This document shows positions 10,206-23,057 of a DNA stretch of 64,000 bases, piece after piece. Source of the DNA: Cannabis sativa (taxonomy: Eukaryota; Streptophyta; Magnoliopsida; Rosales; Cannabaceae). The notes below the pieces were generated by a model, which was not told the origin of the DNA, made no database searches, and saw nothing but the letters and a program-made list of their open reading frames with translations. The stretch's first letter is position 1, and every line of letters starts with the position of its first letter. A program made the translations under genes and the position numbers. The DNA lies in NCBI RefSeq assembly GCF_029168945.1, contig NC_083601.1:38801660-38865659 (forward strand). The letters run 5' to 3'.

Positions 10206-13020
10206 AGTAACTCGTTTTGTGTGCATGGATGAGGACTCACACACCGAACCATCACACACGCGCACGCACCACCACCGCCGTCAGTTCGACCAACCGTGCC
10301 GAGCTGGTGGACGGGTGTGGTGTCACTTTATCTTTTTAGAGAAACTTTATTTATTACATTATTATTTTTTATTTAAAATAATTTTAAACGTGTTTAATTA
10401 ATTAGTAAGATGATTTATCACTTTGTATTTTTAGTAACGTTCACATGATAAAAAAAAATAGCTTTCTTCTCGTCACTTCATTATGCGTGTTCTTATATAA
10501 TGCACCAGAACCAACGAGAGAAAGATATCATTTTCTCACAAAAAAATATACGATATATATACGATTATAATACATATGTAATCCGAGCAGTAGTACGATT
10601 ATTAAGTGTGGTATTTCGATGGTTCTCTATCGTGCAATAGAACTCTGATACAGTATTTTCGACTGGGCTGTTTTATCGTGGGAACAATAAATCTGGTAGT
10701 CTGCTTGCACATTTCTAAGCAGTGGCGCAAACGTCTTAAAATGAACGACTTAGTCCGCGACTTAATCCAAATTTTAATTCAGTAAATTCATTTTTTTTTT
10801 TATTTTTCGCAACAACTATTTTCAACATAATTTTTAAAATTATGGTCAAAGTTTATATATATACTAATATTGTGTTGGCTCAACACCAAAAAATTAATTT
10901 ATCAATTAGAGTTGCCCTGAAATTTTTTTCAGAACAAAGTTTAAAGTAGAAGTTTGGATAGTCCAAGAGTAAATTATTCCTAGCCCTGTGTTTATTTTTT
11001 ACGACGACAATTGATATTAATCTTGTAAGAGACATGTTAGAAACATAATAATATTTTGATTAGTCTCATATTTGTTTAAGATTCATAGAAAAAAATAGAG
11101 TTTTTTATATGAGTTATAAGAGCATTTCCAATAATAATATTTTGAAACATGCTTGATGAGTTAGAAAATTTAGGTGCCACAATATAAGGATACTATACCA
11201 TTAGAGATAAAAGAATACTATTATTGAAATTTGCATTGATGGCACAAAAATATTATATTTTTTTTTTCAATAAAAGATTAAAGGTGTCATATATATAAAT
11301 ATATATTAGTTGAATAAAAAAAAATTATATATATAATAATGTGTGAGATCATAATTATAGTATTTTTATACTATTAAAGTGTTTTAAAAAATAAGAGTGC
11401 GAAAAATAACACGAAAACAATATCTTTAAATAATGTGAAAATATATAACATATTTAAAAAATATTTCTATTTTAGATGGTCTAACCTTATTGTCTGTATT
11501 GTTGTTAAGTCACCTCATTCATTCCATAAATAAAAGGGTTACTTCTCATTTTGGGTATGTAGATAACAAGAGTTTTACTCGTTTATGTTTAGGACTGTCT
11601 TTCTATTGCTCTATATATCAGGTTGAACTAAAGATCATCTTTTGCCCTAACCTCTCTTTTTCTCCCTGCACAGTTTTCTGCCATTTTGGACTCTATAGAT
11701 GATTAGCGCTTTACATAATTATCATGGTATGACGAATAATGAATTTGAATTTCGTAAGCACAGCCATAGCAAAAGCTATGTATCATGACAACAACAAGTA
11801 TGTTAAATTTGTATTTAATTTGAGATTTTAGGATTTTATTAGTTTGTGAAATTCGGAACGTCTTTCACTTGAGTTAGCATTTGGAGGCTTCTTTATTTTT
11901 GCTAGGGCTAGTAATAGATACGATTCTCTTCAATCCATTAGCAGCATAGGACTAAATAGAAAGAATTATTCTTATTGAAACTATGTCGTAAATTTTATTT
12001 GAAAGACAAAAAGATGCGGGAATATGTAAAATTTTCGACTATACATTCATAAATGTACAATTATTTTTCTCAAAAACAAAATGAATGCTCAAATGTTTTC
12101 AACTATTACAGGTCAATTTGGATGATGTTACATTACATAGTCAAGGTATACTAAAAAAAGTCTAAAATAATCTATAATGTGTTGTTGTCTTTTCAGTAAT
12201 TGGGCTTGGTTCATATTAACCATATATTTTGGAAACATGTGATATGATATTACTGTAACATACGGCAATATCACTAGTTAATGGTTCATTGATAGTACTA
12301 TAGATATTAGTATTCTAATTCAATGTGGTGTAGAATATTATAATAAGGTCTTTCGTTATATTGCTTAGGTCCATTCGAAATGAATTGGAGTCGAGGGCTT
12401 ATTATCTGGTGTAGCTTATTAAGCCAAAACTGGTTTTGCTGACACAGTGACAAGTAAATCCCCTAAGCCTGAGCTTCAATGTGAAACTAAAAACTAGAAA
12501 AACAAAAGGACAAGCCAAATGGGTCCAAAACCAAACGGATCAACGCTCTCGCCTTAGTGGATTTCATCAGACAAAAAAAGCAGGCCTAGAAAAGTTTGGT
12601 CAAAAGATGGTAAAAAGGAATTCAAAGAGGCACAACCCTGTAGCCAATCATAAAATCTGGTCCATGCCTGCAGATTTTGTCTCCTAAATGCTCCTTTTCC
12701 TCGACCCTTTCAATTAGGGACACAAAATCACATCCCCAGTGAAATTTCGAACAAGAATTACCACAAAAAGCAATTAAAAATAAAGTCTCCCACAAGAAAA
12801 TAGTGTCAAAAGGCAAAGGTGAAAACCTCCTCTCGATCCATTTTTTTGGATAAGTTTCAACAGTGGATTTACACAACAATGGTAAAATATAAATGAAAGG
12901 TACTGATCCGCGTACATGCATGAGAGTCCTTTCACTTAAACAGAAAATGATCAAAAGGTTGCAAATCCACGCCTAAATATATCTCTATATATATGTAGAT
13001 AACTTAAGAACAATAACGAT
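10206..13020. other. Intergenic, AT-rich, no supported gene
   Basis: A retroelement-like stretch lies at 10480-10770 (cttgcacatttctaagcagt and neighbouring text resemble copia LTR 3' regions I have seen, unverified). A GAGCATTTCCAATAATAAT terminus near 11131 looks like the left end of a MITE whose right end I could not find. The remainder up to the 3' UTR of the BEH4-like gene (about 12700-13120) has no coding signal. The 110-aa minus-strand frame at 12622-12954 has no recognisable domain. Confidence 0.35.
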
Positions 13021-13120
13021 TTATAATCTTTTTCTTAACTTCTTGTCCTCACCTTGATCTTTTGTTACCCTTTTTCAAAACACAGAAAAGCTGATTTTGT
13101 GCCCATCTTGATAATTCCGG

Positions 13121-15727
13121 TTACCTGAAACATAACATATGAGTGCAGTAAGTAAGGAAAGGAATCAATTAATCTTGTAATCAAATATCCATGCCGACAA
13201 TAAGGTAAGGTATACCTTGTTTTTGAGCTACCAAGAGTGAGCTCTAGATCATCAACTCCACATTCTTCATGGATCCTCTCCCCTTGCCATGGCTTAACCA
13301 GCCCTGTCATGTGACCTCCAAATGCGAATTCATCATAAATGACCTCAGCCATTGGAATATCAGCATTAAGATCAGAACCTGCAGCAATGGCAGGAGAGCA
13401 TGTCCCGCTTTGTCCAGGAGTGCACATGCGGGATCCGCCACCAGCCATAACATCATCCTTAGAGCCAAATGGGTTGGGAGCGACAAGACTGAATGTAGGA
13501 GAATGTGGTCCTCCCTGGGGGATCCGGATCCCAGAAAACCATTCTGGGTCAACAATCTGACGCCCTGGACTTGGTGGCATAGAAGATGGCTGAAAGGAAC
13601 AGAGCTGCCCACCCCAGGCTGGGCGGGTCAAATTTGCTTCCCAGTCTGTCTTAATTCTGGGTGTTCGGGCAGTTGGGGAACTCAATGGAGGAGTGACAGG
13701 TGCACTGATGGAACCGCCATGGGAATATAGATGAGAGAGCTTGGAGGAAGAGGCAGATGAGGATGCCGATGAGAGGTTTTTCAGCCATGGGATGAGGGAA
13801 TTACCATCACCATTTGGGTTGGCAGCAGCATAGGAAGATGAAGCTGGGCTAGGAAAGGAAGAGGAGCCAGGGCTTGGGTTGTAGGAAGCATAGGGGCTTG
13901 GATGGTAAGATGAACATGGGCTTGTTGCCGCAGATCCACCCACTACATCCATACGTTCAGCAGGCTTGCATCCCTGCATGTATGTATCTCAAGATGATCA
14001 ATGACTTGTTTAACAGTACATAACCTTTCATTTATCTGGCATAACACATGTTTAATTGCTTTTCTACCATAATTAACGTGAAAAGTCATCATCAAATAAA
14101 CTTGCAAATGGTGGAAAAGCAAATAAATTTTAAACTGTTTACAGTCTTGGTTATGTAGTCAAGGTGCAATTTTGGGAGAGAATTTCAACATTTTCAAGCC
14201 AAAGAATATGGAAACATGATATTGGGAGAGAATTATTAACAAAATCATAATCATTACATTTTGAGACTGGAATCAAATAAGAAAGTAGGTAGACACACAC
14301 AGCCTCTATATATGTAATATGTATGCTAAATCTTTATTCAGAATTTTATAGCTGAGATATAATCAAAAAGATAACGTGTGACGTGCTAGTCAAGACTCCT
14401 ATTACCATACGTGTGTAGGTGTAAGTGAAAAATAAATCAACTAAATACACTCAACCACATTGCACTATTCACCACTGTGTAGTTTGCCTTAATTAGCACA
14501 TAAAGATCATAATAAACATGACCCACCAGGTAGTTCTTTAATGCAACAAACGACAACTGAACTATAAAGTAAGAATGGCAGCAGGAACATAATAATGGAC
14601 AGAAATTCCACAAGCGGAGAAGAAATCACGGGAGCCATGCCATGAGATAAAACGGAAAACTTGGCAATAACCGAGAAAGTAAAAGGTTTACTCACAAAAC
14701 ATAACTCAGTCTCAGTGAACTGCCAAAAGTACCCTTCAAAATCCTCGAAAATCCCAAACACAAACTAATCCTATTCAAAAATTGAACAAGGGTATCTTGG
14801 TCTCTTCACCTCCAGGTTGGGTCTGTCTGAGACTAGAAAGAAAGTCACAGCACAGCCAAAGATGCAGAGAGGAAAGAGATAGAAGAATCTTGTTGCTTCA
14901 CGCGTAAAAGCGATTGCAAACGTCTAAAGGTAAAAGAGAGACCCATGAAAAAAATAAAAGGAACAGTCTTCCCCTCTCACTAGATCTAATTCTAAAGTAC
15001 CCTTACCCTCATATCATAAGAAGAAAAAAACAAAAGAAAAGAAATAAAGTGCCAAAAAAAGCAGACCAGGGCTGGGCTGGAATCTAATTTATGTAATCAC
15101 CTAAAAGAGCACATAAAGAAAAATGAAGTAATTCTTGAAAAGCCTCAGCCATCCCCATTCTTGCTACTAACTTGCGCCGCTTACAAAAGCACACTTTAGC
15201 AAACAAAGCCTTCTCCGGCAGCCCAAGAATTCTAAATAAACGGTTTCATATCGGCTATAATATTAAAGGAAAAAAAAAACCATTCTTCTAAATGCCATGC
15301 TATAAACAAAAGAAAAAAAACCATTGTGGAGCTAAATTGAGTTAAGAGAAACTATCCAGTTTGATTAAGCAGATAGATTAATGGACGATCTCATAAGCAA
15401 AAGAGCATAAGAACAATCTGTAATAATAAACGGCATTATTCTTATATCGTAAACACAAACTATAGCATAGATGATGGGATATAGAAAACAGAGAAATGAG
15501 ATTTGTTTTACCTTGCGATAAGTGGTGCCGTCGAGCTCGACGGTCCAACCGGCTTCGTTGCACAGGGCTTTAAGGACCTCATTGTTATCGCAGTGCTTGG
15601 GAAGCTTGTAGTTACCGTACATTCTCAGCCCGGAGAAGATCTTCGCCGCTATAGCTCTTCGTCTTCTCTCCCTCCTCTTGTTGTTCTCTCTCTCCTTCCA
15701 TGTTGGCAGCCGAGTCCCCGACGTCAT
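13121..15727 (-). CDS. BEH4: BES1/BZR1-family brassinosteroid transcription factor, BEH4-like (325 aa)
   Basis: Coding exons on the minus strand are 15727-15512, 13973-13216 and 13124-13121; all junctions are GT-AG and the sum is 978 nt. The N-terminus ([20 protein letters not shown]) and residues about 10-90 form the BES1_N basic, helix-loop-helix-like DNA-binding domain, with [29 protein letters not shown] and DGTTYRKG. A Ser/Thr/Pro-rich middle follows, with many GSK3-type S/TxxxS/T sites ([18 protein letters not shown]), a PEST-like region, and a C-terminal EAR repression motif LELTL at 315-319. The family acts in the nucleus: BIN2-type kinases phosphorylate and inactivate its members, and brassinosteroid releases them to bind BRRE and E/G-box promoters. 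Overall resemblance is highest to BEH4 rather than BES1 or BZR1. Intron 1 is 1538 bp. The last coding exon supplies one base of the final Arg codon plus the TAA stop. Confidence 0.96.
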
Positions 15728-15839
15728 CCCCCTCTCCCTCTCTCTCTTTGTTCCAGTCGAAACTAAGCACTATAACACCAAAAATTACTTTGAAAGAAAG
15801 TACGATTTCTGAAATGGAGCTTTCTACAAAATTATTCAA
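15612..15839 (-). promoter_or_regulatory. Upstream ORF overlapping the BEH4-like start codon
   Basis: An ATG at 15839 on the minus strand, 112 nt upstream of the BEH4-like ATG, opens a 75-codon frame. It runs past the main start codon in a different frame and stops at 15612. If the 5' leader is unspliced here, ribosomes initiating at this ATG would bypass the main start, which would repress translation. The encoded peptide is not recognisable. Whether this segment is in the mature mRNA cannot be seen from the sequence. Confidence 0.35.
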
Positions 15840-18800
15840 CTAGATTCGCTTCAAGCCTAAATTCAAAACCGAAAATTCAGCTCTTCTTTTCAAAAATGTA
15901 GAACCCAAATAGAAAAAGACACTAAAATTCAAAGGAACGGAAGAAATTCAGCTAGAATGGAAATTTGTAACTGAAGAATCGAAGTGAAACTTCGCTCTGC
16001 GGAGAATATAATCTTAATTCATCGCTGAATAGAACTAACCAGGTGTAATGCAGGAAGATAATCGGGTCTGGTTTTACTATAAGGATCAGATAATTGATTG
16101 TTCAACAAAAAAGAAAAGAAAAGAAAAAAAAAATCCCAGCGATGGAGCCGGGAGTGGTATTTACTGATGAAATCCCGGGAAAATGAGAGAAAGTGAAATG
16201 AAATAAAAGTAACGTGAAATAAAAAGTGGCAGAGACGAGCTAATTATGCTGTTGGAGAATGATGATTGCTATTTGCCCACATACCTCCGTAATTTTACTA
16301 TTCTGCCACTACTTTTTTTTCTTTATGACAAAAAAGTAAAGGATAATGAAATTTTTGTTTTAATGACTTTATAATAAGGCAAAGGTTTTTTCTTTTCGTC
16401 ATTATACTCTATGGCCCAAGTAAGAAAGCGAATACTAATATAATCTAATAAATATTTTAATCAAATTTCATAAATACTAATTATTTTCCTTATATTACAT
16501 TCGCTAGTATATTATAGGAATTAATTATTCGATTTGACTAAAAAGCTTTTCAACACAGGGCATAGAAACTTGAAATTGATTCTAAAAATGAATAAATCAA
16601 TCCACGTTGTACAACCCCTAATGAAATGTTTTCTAAGCTTAAGCCTCACTTTTAGATAAGAATATCCGTTCAGATATTGATGTTTCCGGCCCACCATTAT
16701 TACCATTTTTCTCGAGACAAATTTAGGCAAATGAAGTAATTATAATTATTAACTACAGCTGTGACAAGATTGTCTAAAGAAAGAAACATAATCCAAGATT
16801 ATCATAACTTATTTTATTTGAAGAAAAGAAGAAAATTGATGAAAGTCCAAAATTTTAGATTATGGCAATAGTATCCCCTCAAAAGGAAATATGTATTGAT
16901 AAATCCAAAAGCGGAACATTTCGCTGTAGAAAAAACATGCTTCGTTGACCTGAATCAAACAAAGCAAAACGGGCCCACTTACCACAATAATAACATGTAG
17001 GGGTATTTATGACTTTTTATCTCATAAAGAACCGCACTGTCCAATACCTTAACTGGGCATTATACGGACTCGACTCCCGATCTGTGAGACTCAGATAATC
17101 TGATCTCGTTTTCTAACCGTCACTGTGACGTTTGAAAGACACGTGTCCTTATTGTATACGTTACTTCGTAACCGTCTCTGTCTTGCTATGACTATGACTA
17201 GTTATTAGTACTACTAATTTCATTTCTAACTTCTTTTTCTCTTTATGTATTTTGCTCTAATCCACTTCATAGGAGTGAGAAAGGAAATCAACTCCCACGT
17301 GCCGCAGATCGGTGCACGTGTAAGAACGGGACCGGGCTTGAACTTACAAGTTGGGTAGCATGACATGAATCATGACTCACGACGATTAAGCGGATTCGGG
17401 CTAGAACCAACCCAGCCCAACCCACACCACTCAAGTTCAGGATCCATCATGATGAGTCTGGATTTTAAGTCAAGTTAGTTAACCTTTCTATATTTATATC
17501 ACGTGCACTCATGTGAGCGTTATCATCACTCATATTTTCTTTTCTCCCTCAAAGATAAAACATCACCCTGGTCTATATTTTAGAAAGAAAAACATTAATT
17601 GAAAAGTTTGTGGGCAATGATTTTAGCTGAGTGGCCCAATTCAATATGAATCCGTTAAAGATTCCAATTTTGAGATTTGATAAAAGAAGTGGGAAAGACA
17701 ATAATGTTGTGAAGAATGAATTCTTTTTTCAGGCTCATATCCTTTTGGAAAATTTGTTCTTGCTTTTCGTTCACATATACTGATGAATCCATATCCGTAT
17801 ATTGAATTAACAATGTTAAACCATTAATGATTGGTTTCAATTTTTATAATGATAATGTTAAGAAATAAACTTAGGTGTTTTGAAAATTTAGTTCTTTTTT
17901 TCATTCTGAAATAAAATAGGAAAAAAAAAATAATGAAATCGTATCTTCTTTAACTTTTATAAATGATTGAATATCTATTTTTGAACCATAAAAAAATGAG
18001 TACACATAACACAAACATACAAACATTTATAATTAAATACATACACATATGAAAAGGCCAGAGTTGAATAACCCAAAAGATTTTTCTTAGTTGATGGCCT
18101 TATTGACACTTAACGGAATAAATTTCATAAATTTAGAAACAAAGAATCTTATCGTAGGGAGTCTTGTATACCAACAAAAAGAATTTGTGGAAAAAAAAAA
18201 ACAATGTAATAGAAAATTATAAATAAATAATCAGTCCCCACTCCCCAGCCATTGCATCCAAACTTGAGCCCTCGAGTAAATGTTAAATTGTAAGAGTTTA
18301 GATCTAAATTATACATGTAAACATAATCAAAGATCCATGCATACATACACAAGGTTAAACAAATAAAGTTTTGAGAAATGACGATAAGAATTGTTATTAT
18401 TGTGGAGATTAGCATCTGCATAGAGGGAGCAAAGAGTCAAAGACCAACCAAAAAATGAAGTCAACTGCGTGATGTTTGCACCAAGTGAAAAGCATAAAAA
18501 AGAATTAATGAGAGAATGATAAAGAAACCTAAAGCCTAGCTAGCCAAATTAAACTTTTATATAATAACCCCAGAATTTTTGACTTGCAGAAAACTATCGA
18601 CGAACAAGTGGTCTTATAATATGATTATCTCCCTATCTCAACCATGACCATTCATTTGTCATTTAGATCTAGATGACCATTTATATAATTAAATGAAATT
18701 AAACAACACATGCTGAATACTGATCAGTCAACAGTCTCCAAAAACCAAAGTTGTTTACAATAAACAATAGAGCAATATTTTTGCACAAAATCACATTTAA

Positions 18801-19386
18801 ACTTCAGAATCAGAGTCTATGGTGCAGAGCTCCACTTCAGATGAGAACTATCGCTGCAAGCGATTACGAATAAACAAAGCAAAGCAAATCAACTCATTCA
18901 TTGTCTAATATGGTATTTGGTTTACTGCAGTAATTTGAATGAATAAATTGCAAGTTAAATGAAAAAGAGTGAGAAGGGTAGGAAAATAGAGCCAACCATT
19001 ATACGCAAGCAAGTTCATCTGTGGACTTAGGTCAGGAATCAGCCATATGCAGTGTCTCTTAGATGTAGTTGCCATACAACTTTGTCATGATACCATGTGC
19101 ATCAATTAATAATATGAAAAGGTCGTTGAGAGAGCAACATTAATTATTAATAATCAATTTTTTGAGCTTGTACATGGCCATCCATCCTAGTAGGCAGTAT
19201 CTAGAAGAAATACACTCAGCTATATTCTTTTGATTACTGGTTCAGTAAAGATAAAATTGGAAATCTTAAGCAAAACAAAAAAGGAAAAAAGGAATGTATA
19301 GCCACCGAAAAAAATTGTCATAGCACTCGTATTGGGATGGAAGCCTCAGTTACCTGGAAAAAAACTGAGACACCATTTGTGTATCT
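15840..19386. other. Upstream region of the BEH4-like gene and intergenic DNA
   Basis: The first few hundred bases (15840-16200) read on the minus strand like 5' leader and proximal promoter of the BEH4-like gene. From 16300 to 19386 no coding frame is supported apart from the G-box cluster described separately. A short GGGCTCGGGC-type low-complexity patch lies at 17325-17450. The right-hand 300 bp or so is probably 3' UTR of the gene ending at 19387. Confidence 0.35.
17138..17505. promoter_or_regulatory. Cluster of four G-box (CACGTG) cores
   Basis: CACGTG occurs at 17140-17145 (inside the palindrome GACACGTGTC), 17296-17301, 17315-17320 and 17500-17505, four times in 366 bp of otherwise AT-rich DNA. 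G-boxes are bound by plant bHLH and bZIP factors and by BZR-family proteins. The cluster lies about 1.4-1.8 kb upstream of the BEH4-like start codon, in its upstream intergenic region. A distal regulatory role is inference. Confidence 0.4.
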
Positions 19387-19963
19387 TCATGAAGTAGTTT
19401 GACTCAACTTCACAACTTCATTTAGCAATTTGCTAGCTGAAGCTTTTACATCATCAGGCACAAACAGCTCAGGTGGCACAGTTTCCAAAGTGTACAGAGT
19501 GATTACATACAGAACATCAGTAAGAATCAATTTTTTGGTGTCGGCATTCCACACATTCTGATTCACAAACTTGCACGATTGCTTCAAAACACATCTTTTA
19601 CAAACCTGATGGCAAGGAAAAGGTAATTGAATAAGAAACACACTAAACAGTTTTTAATTTTGTTTTTCTTTTTTTGCTGAAAAGTTTTTAATTTTGTTAT
19701 TAAAGTTTATTTGGATAGGAAGAGAATAATTACTAATTGACTTACAGTGTCTTCTTGAACTTCAAAAAAATTTCGCAGCCTTTTGGCTGCAAAAATACTC
19801 TTCTTTGCAAGGGAAGGGCAGCCAAAGAGTACCACATTTTTCAAGTCACTCCCCGACAGCCATCTGATAAAACAATGATCAAAACTTGAAAATATCAGAA
19901 AGAGCAACAAAAGGAGAGTAGCTCAGAAATACCTAACATAAAAGTACTAACAACAAATATTTT

Positions 19964-20042
<79 letters not shown>

Positions 20043-22419
20043 ACTACACCATAATAATTAAAACAACTCATTTACAAAACATCAAATGATTGAGTGAGCA
20101 TATTAAGCTGAATACATTATTGACCCAATAGTGATTACTGACTTTTAATCATTGCCCGGACACCAGAACTTAATTTTGCCTGGCATAAAAGAAGTTTATT
20201 GTCATCCGACCTAGGATCATCCTCCTAGACATACATCTTGAATTCCAATTCTGAACGAATCTTTTCAGCCTCCATATAATGTCTTTGTCTCAGCTCAATT
20301 GTTTTTCAAACAGGGAAAACAGGTAAAAAAAAACTATCAAGATCAAGTTATGTAATCCACAAAAGTCTCACAGTTTCCTTCAAGTTCCAGATGTTGTGCA
20401 GAGATTATAGCTGAGTACCTCCAGCAGCACATAGTGTAGCACATAATCCCAGCTCATAATTCTACCAGACAAGAACTCGTTTCTGTATACCTTTTACTCT
20501 TTAATTGCTAATGATACTAGCTTTATACTGTTGATTGAATCATATCAGATCATGTATAAACTGTTAGGAATATGGAGTTTTATATAGTTGTCTAGTTGAG
20601 TTGTTTCCATCAAGAACAATTATATATTTAAGTGCTATCGGGTTTACATATTGAGAATTTAGAATTTATAATAGCCCAAATAGCATCCTGACTTTCAGAA
20701 GAAGAAGAGAACATAAAACAAATATTATAGAGATAAAGGGAGACGACAGAGTGAGGGCCTGAGGGGGAGTGAGTTCTCACAATTTTGTAGGATAGTCAGT
20801 AGATTGTTCGACGTTTTGGTAGGACCGGAGACGAGCAAAAAGAAATCTAACTCCACCAGGAAACTAACTTCCAGAATTTTAAATGAAAAGTAATCCTAAA
20901 AACCAAAGTAAATAAATATAAATTTATTAGTGCACTAGCACATTGGAAACTACTTCTTGACAAAGTCTATTTTCTATCCCAACACTTAAAACTCCTATTG
21001 TAATTAAAATTTAGTTTGTCAGCTGAAAAAAGAACAAATAGTAATGAAAAGCATAATGTAGTCATCTAGAGTCTTGAAACAACTAATATTATAAAGATTA
21101 CTCAATCTAAGGAACTATGCTCCATTGGATCTTCAATTGATCTCCTAATTGAAATATATATTGATAGAGACACACTAAAAATCCATTATCTTCTACTTTA
21201 AATCCCCGAGCTGTTAAAAAGCTAGTTGAAAAGGTAATGTCGCAAAACAGGATTGAGCAGCAATTTATTAGAGTAACAAGCAATCAAATTAAGATCCTCA
21301 TAAACTCCACACAATTTAAGCAATCCACTGATTTACCAGTGACATTTTCACACTGGTGTTTTGCAGAGAGTCATATACTACATAGTAAATAACTACTAAT
21401 AGGTGCTCAAAACTTACATATGAAGATAGCTGAAACATTGGTACTAAGGAAATGATCTGTTATATAAAGCATGAAAATCTCATCAAACTTTAGCAGAAAC
21501 GGATTTATTTGGACCTATACAAAGCATAGACCTTCATTCAACTGACACACCTAACAAGTTTTGCGTGAACTCAATCACTTTCTCACACTGAAACCAGTAC
21601 ATTTGTTAGAAAGGACAAACTCAACAAACAACATCAAATAAATTGAATCTATTTTTCATAATATTTTCCTCCTCGGAATTGTCACAACTCAAAACACAGG
21701 ATAAAACAGACAAAACATATATCGAAGCAAAACCAATTCACTTGAAGAAATCCAACAACAGAAACAATAAAAAAGATAGGTTCTTACTTTGCAATTTCTT
21801 GGTTGTCTTTGGCATACTTCTGAGCTGCGAACTTTATAAAATCAATGCCATAGCTATTGTCAAAGTAACAAAAATCCAAATCATTATCATCACTATTCTT
21901 CGAAGGCAAAAAATTAGCTTCCTTTAAGTAACCTTTCTTGTACAGATGGCTTAAAAACAACTTCATATCCGGTGAAAGCTCTTTCACAACCCTTGGATTC
22001 TTCTTATCCATGTCGTTAGGGATTTCCCTGGACCAGACTTTATTCGTAAACACAGCAAATAAGCTTTTCTTCCCCGTCGATTCTTCGCCTACCTTTTCTT
22101 TCCCATCACTCTGATGATCAGAATTCGCTCTCAGGTTCTTTATCTCTTTCTCCAGCTCCCTCAAACCTCTTTTCACCTTATTGTTTTCTTCCTCACCTTC
22201 GCTTTCGCCGGATTCCTGCTTTGGGTATATATCTACTGCCTCCTTGAACAAAATATCCAGAGGCTTTCTGGGTTTGGTGGAATCACTCTGCTTTTCAGCT
22301 CCAACAGAATGTGATGGCGTCTTTTTGAATGAGCGCGGGGAGTAGGATTTGTGGGCGATGTTTCGGGGTCTGAGGAGAGAGTAGGAGCTCCGGGAAAGGA
22401 GGGGTTTGAATAAAGACAT
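19387..22419 (-). CDS. Organelle-targeted protein resembling the VAR3/OZ family core, without RanBP2-type zinc fingers (322 aa)
   Basis: Coding exons on the minus strand are 22419-21788, 19863-19746 and 19605-19387; junctions are GT-AG and the sum is 969 nt. The N-terminus (MSLFKPLLSRSSYSLLRPRN) is rich in Arg and Ser and free of acidic residues, as in mitochondrial or plastid presequences. After a charged low-complexity linker (residues 60-125) comes a conserved block: VVKELSPDMKLFLSHLYKKG, DFCYFDNSYGIDFIKFAAQK, WLSGSDLKNVVLFGCPSLAK. Then comes a Cys motif, CKRCVLKQSC (C252, C255, C261). From memory this block matches the conserved region of VAR3/OZ-type plant organelle RNA-editing zinc-finger proteins, but the Trp-Cys RanBP2 fingers of that family are absent. 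It may be a short paralogue or a separate subfamily. Intron 1 is 1924 bp and contains a long (GA)n tract. Confidence 0.82.
19965..20038. repeat. (GA)n microsatellite, about 36 units
   Basis: An uninterrupted GA dinucleotide run of about 74 bp lies in intron 1 of the VAR3/OZ-like gene. On the transcribed strand it is (TC)n. It is long enough to be highly polymorphic. Confidence 0.97.
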
Positions 22420-23057
22420 GGGTTCGGAGTGTTATCGAATAAATGAGAGGTTTAGAGAAGTAGAAGAGAGAATGAAGACGAAACCATAAGTTTTTTCATT
22501 GGTTATTTATCAATGGCCGTTTAATGGATTGGAGGCTGTGCTGCAGTGGAGAGAAGAAAATGTCCGCTGCCTCTCTGTTCTCTGGTCTGGACTCTCGAGG
22601 TTTTTCTGGGGTTTTAGGCGAAGCTTTCGCCACGTAAGGCAAGGGTAAAGTTCGGTGAAATTCTAATAAAAGCCCTGATTACTGTAACAGTTATGGCGAC
22701 TCACAATTCAGTTATTCACCCAAAATAATTACATAATCAGAATTGTTACGCACAATTTGTTTGTGTTTTAGTTGGGAGCACTAAAAATAAGAATATAATG
22801 AAATAAAATTTAAAAAATATATATAAAATTAGTAAAAGAATTATTAATTTTTTTTTGGAATAATATTTTTTTCTATTTCAAAATTTAGTACTCATTCTAT
22901 TAAAATAGTAGAAAAATTATTTTATTGGAATGTATTTCAATACTTTAATATGCAACTAAATAAAAAAATAAAATAAAAATTATTTCTTTTTTATTCTATT
23001 CTATTTTATTACCTCAAACCAAATATCACCTTATATTGCTAATTCTTATTATAATTT
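22420..23057. other. Promoter side of the VAR3/OZ-like gene, then AT-rich DNA
   Basis: The region just upstream of the ATG at 22419 (about 22420-22680) has more balanced base composition than the rest and is the likely 5' UTR and proximal promoter. Beyond it the sequence is AT-rich with no coding frame. Confidence 0.35.

Noticed and set aside
8680..10870. LTR retrotransposon bounded by the two tattgtgttg sequences
   Set aside because: The repeated sequences are short, the would-be termini lack TG...CA symmetry, and no gag-pol text lies between them.
12622..12954. 110-aa minus-strand ORF
   Set aside because: No recognisable motif, low-GC text, and it lies where the BEH4-like 3' UTR or intergenic DNA is expected.
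13269..13730. Long plus-strand ORF antisense to BEH4-like exon 2
   Set aside because: Shadow of the high-GC coding exon; no independent motif.
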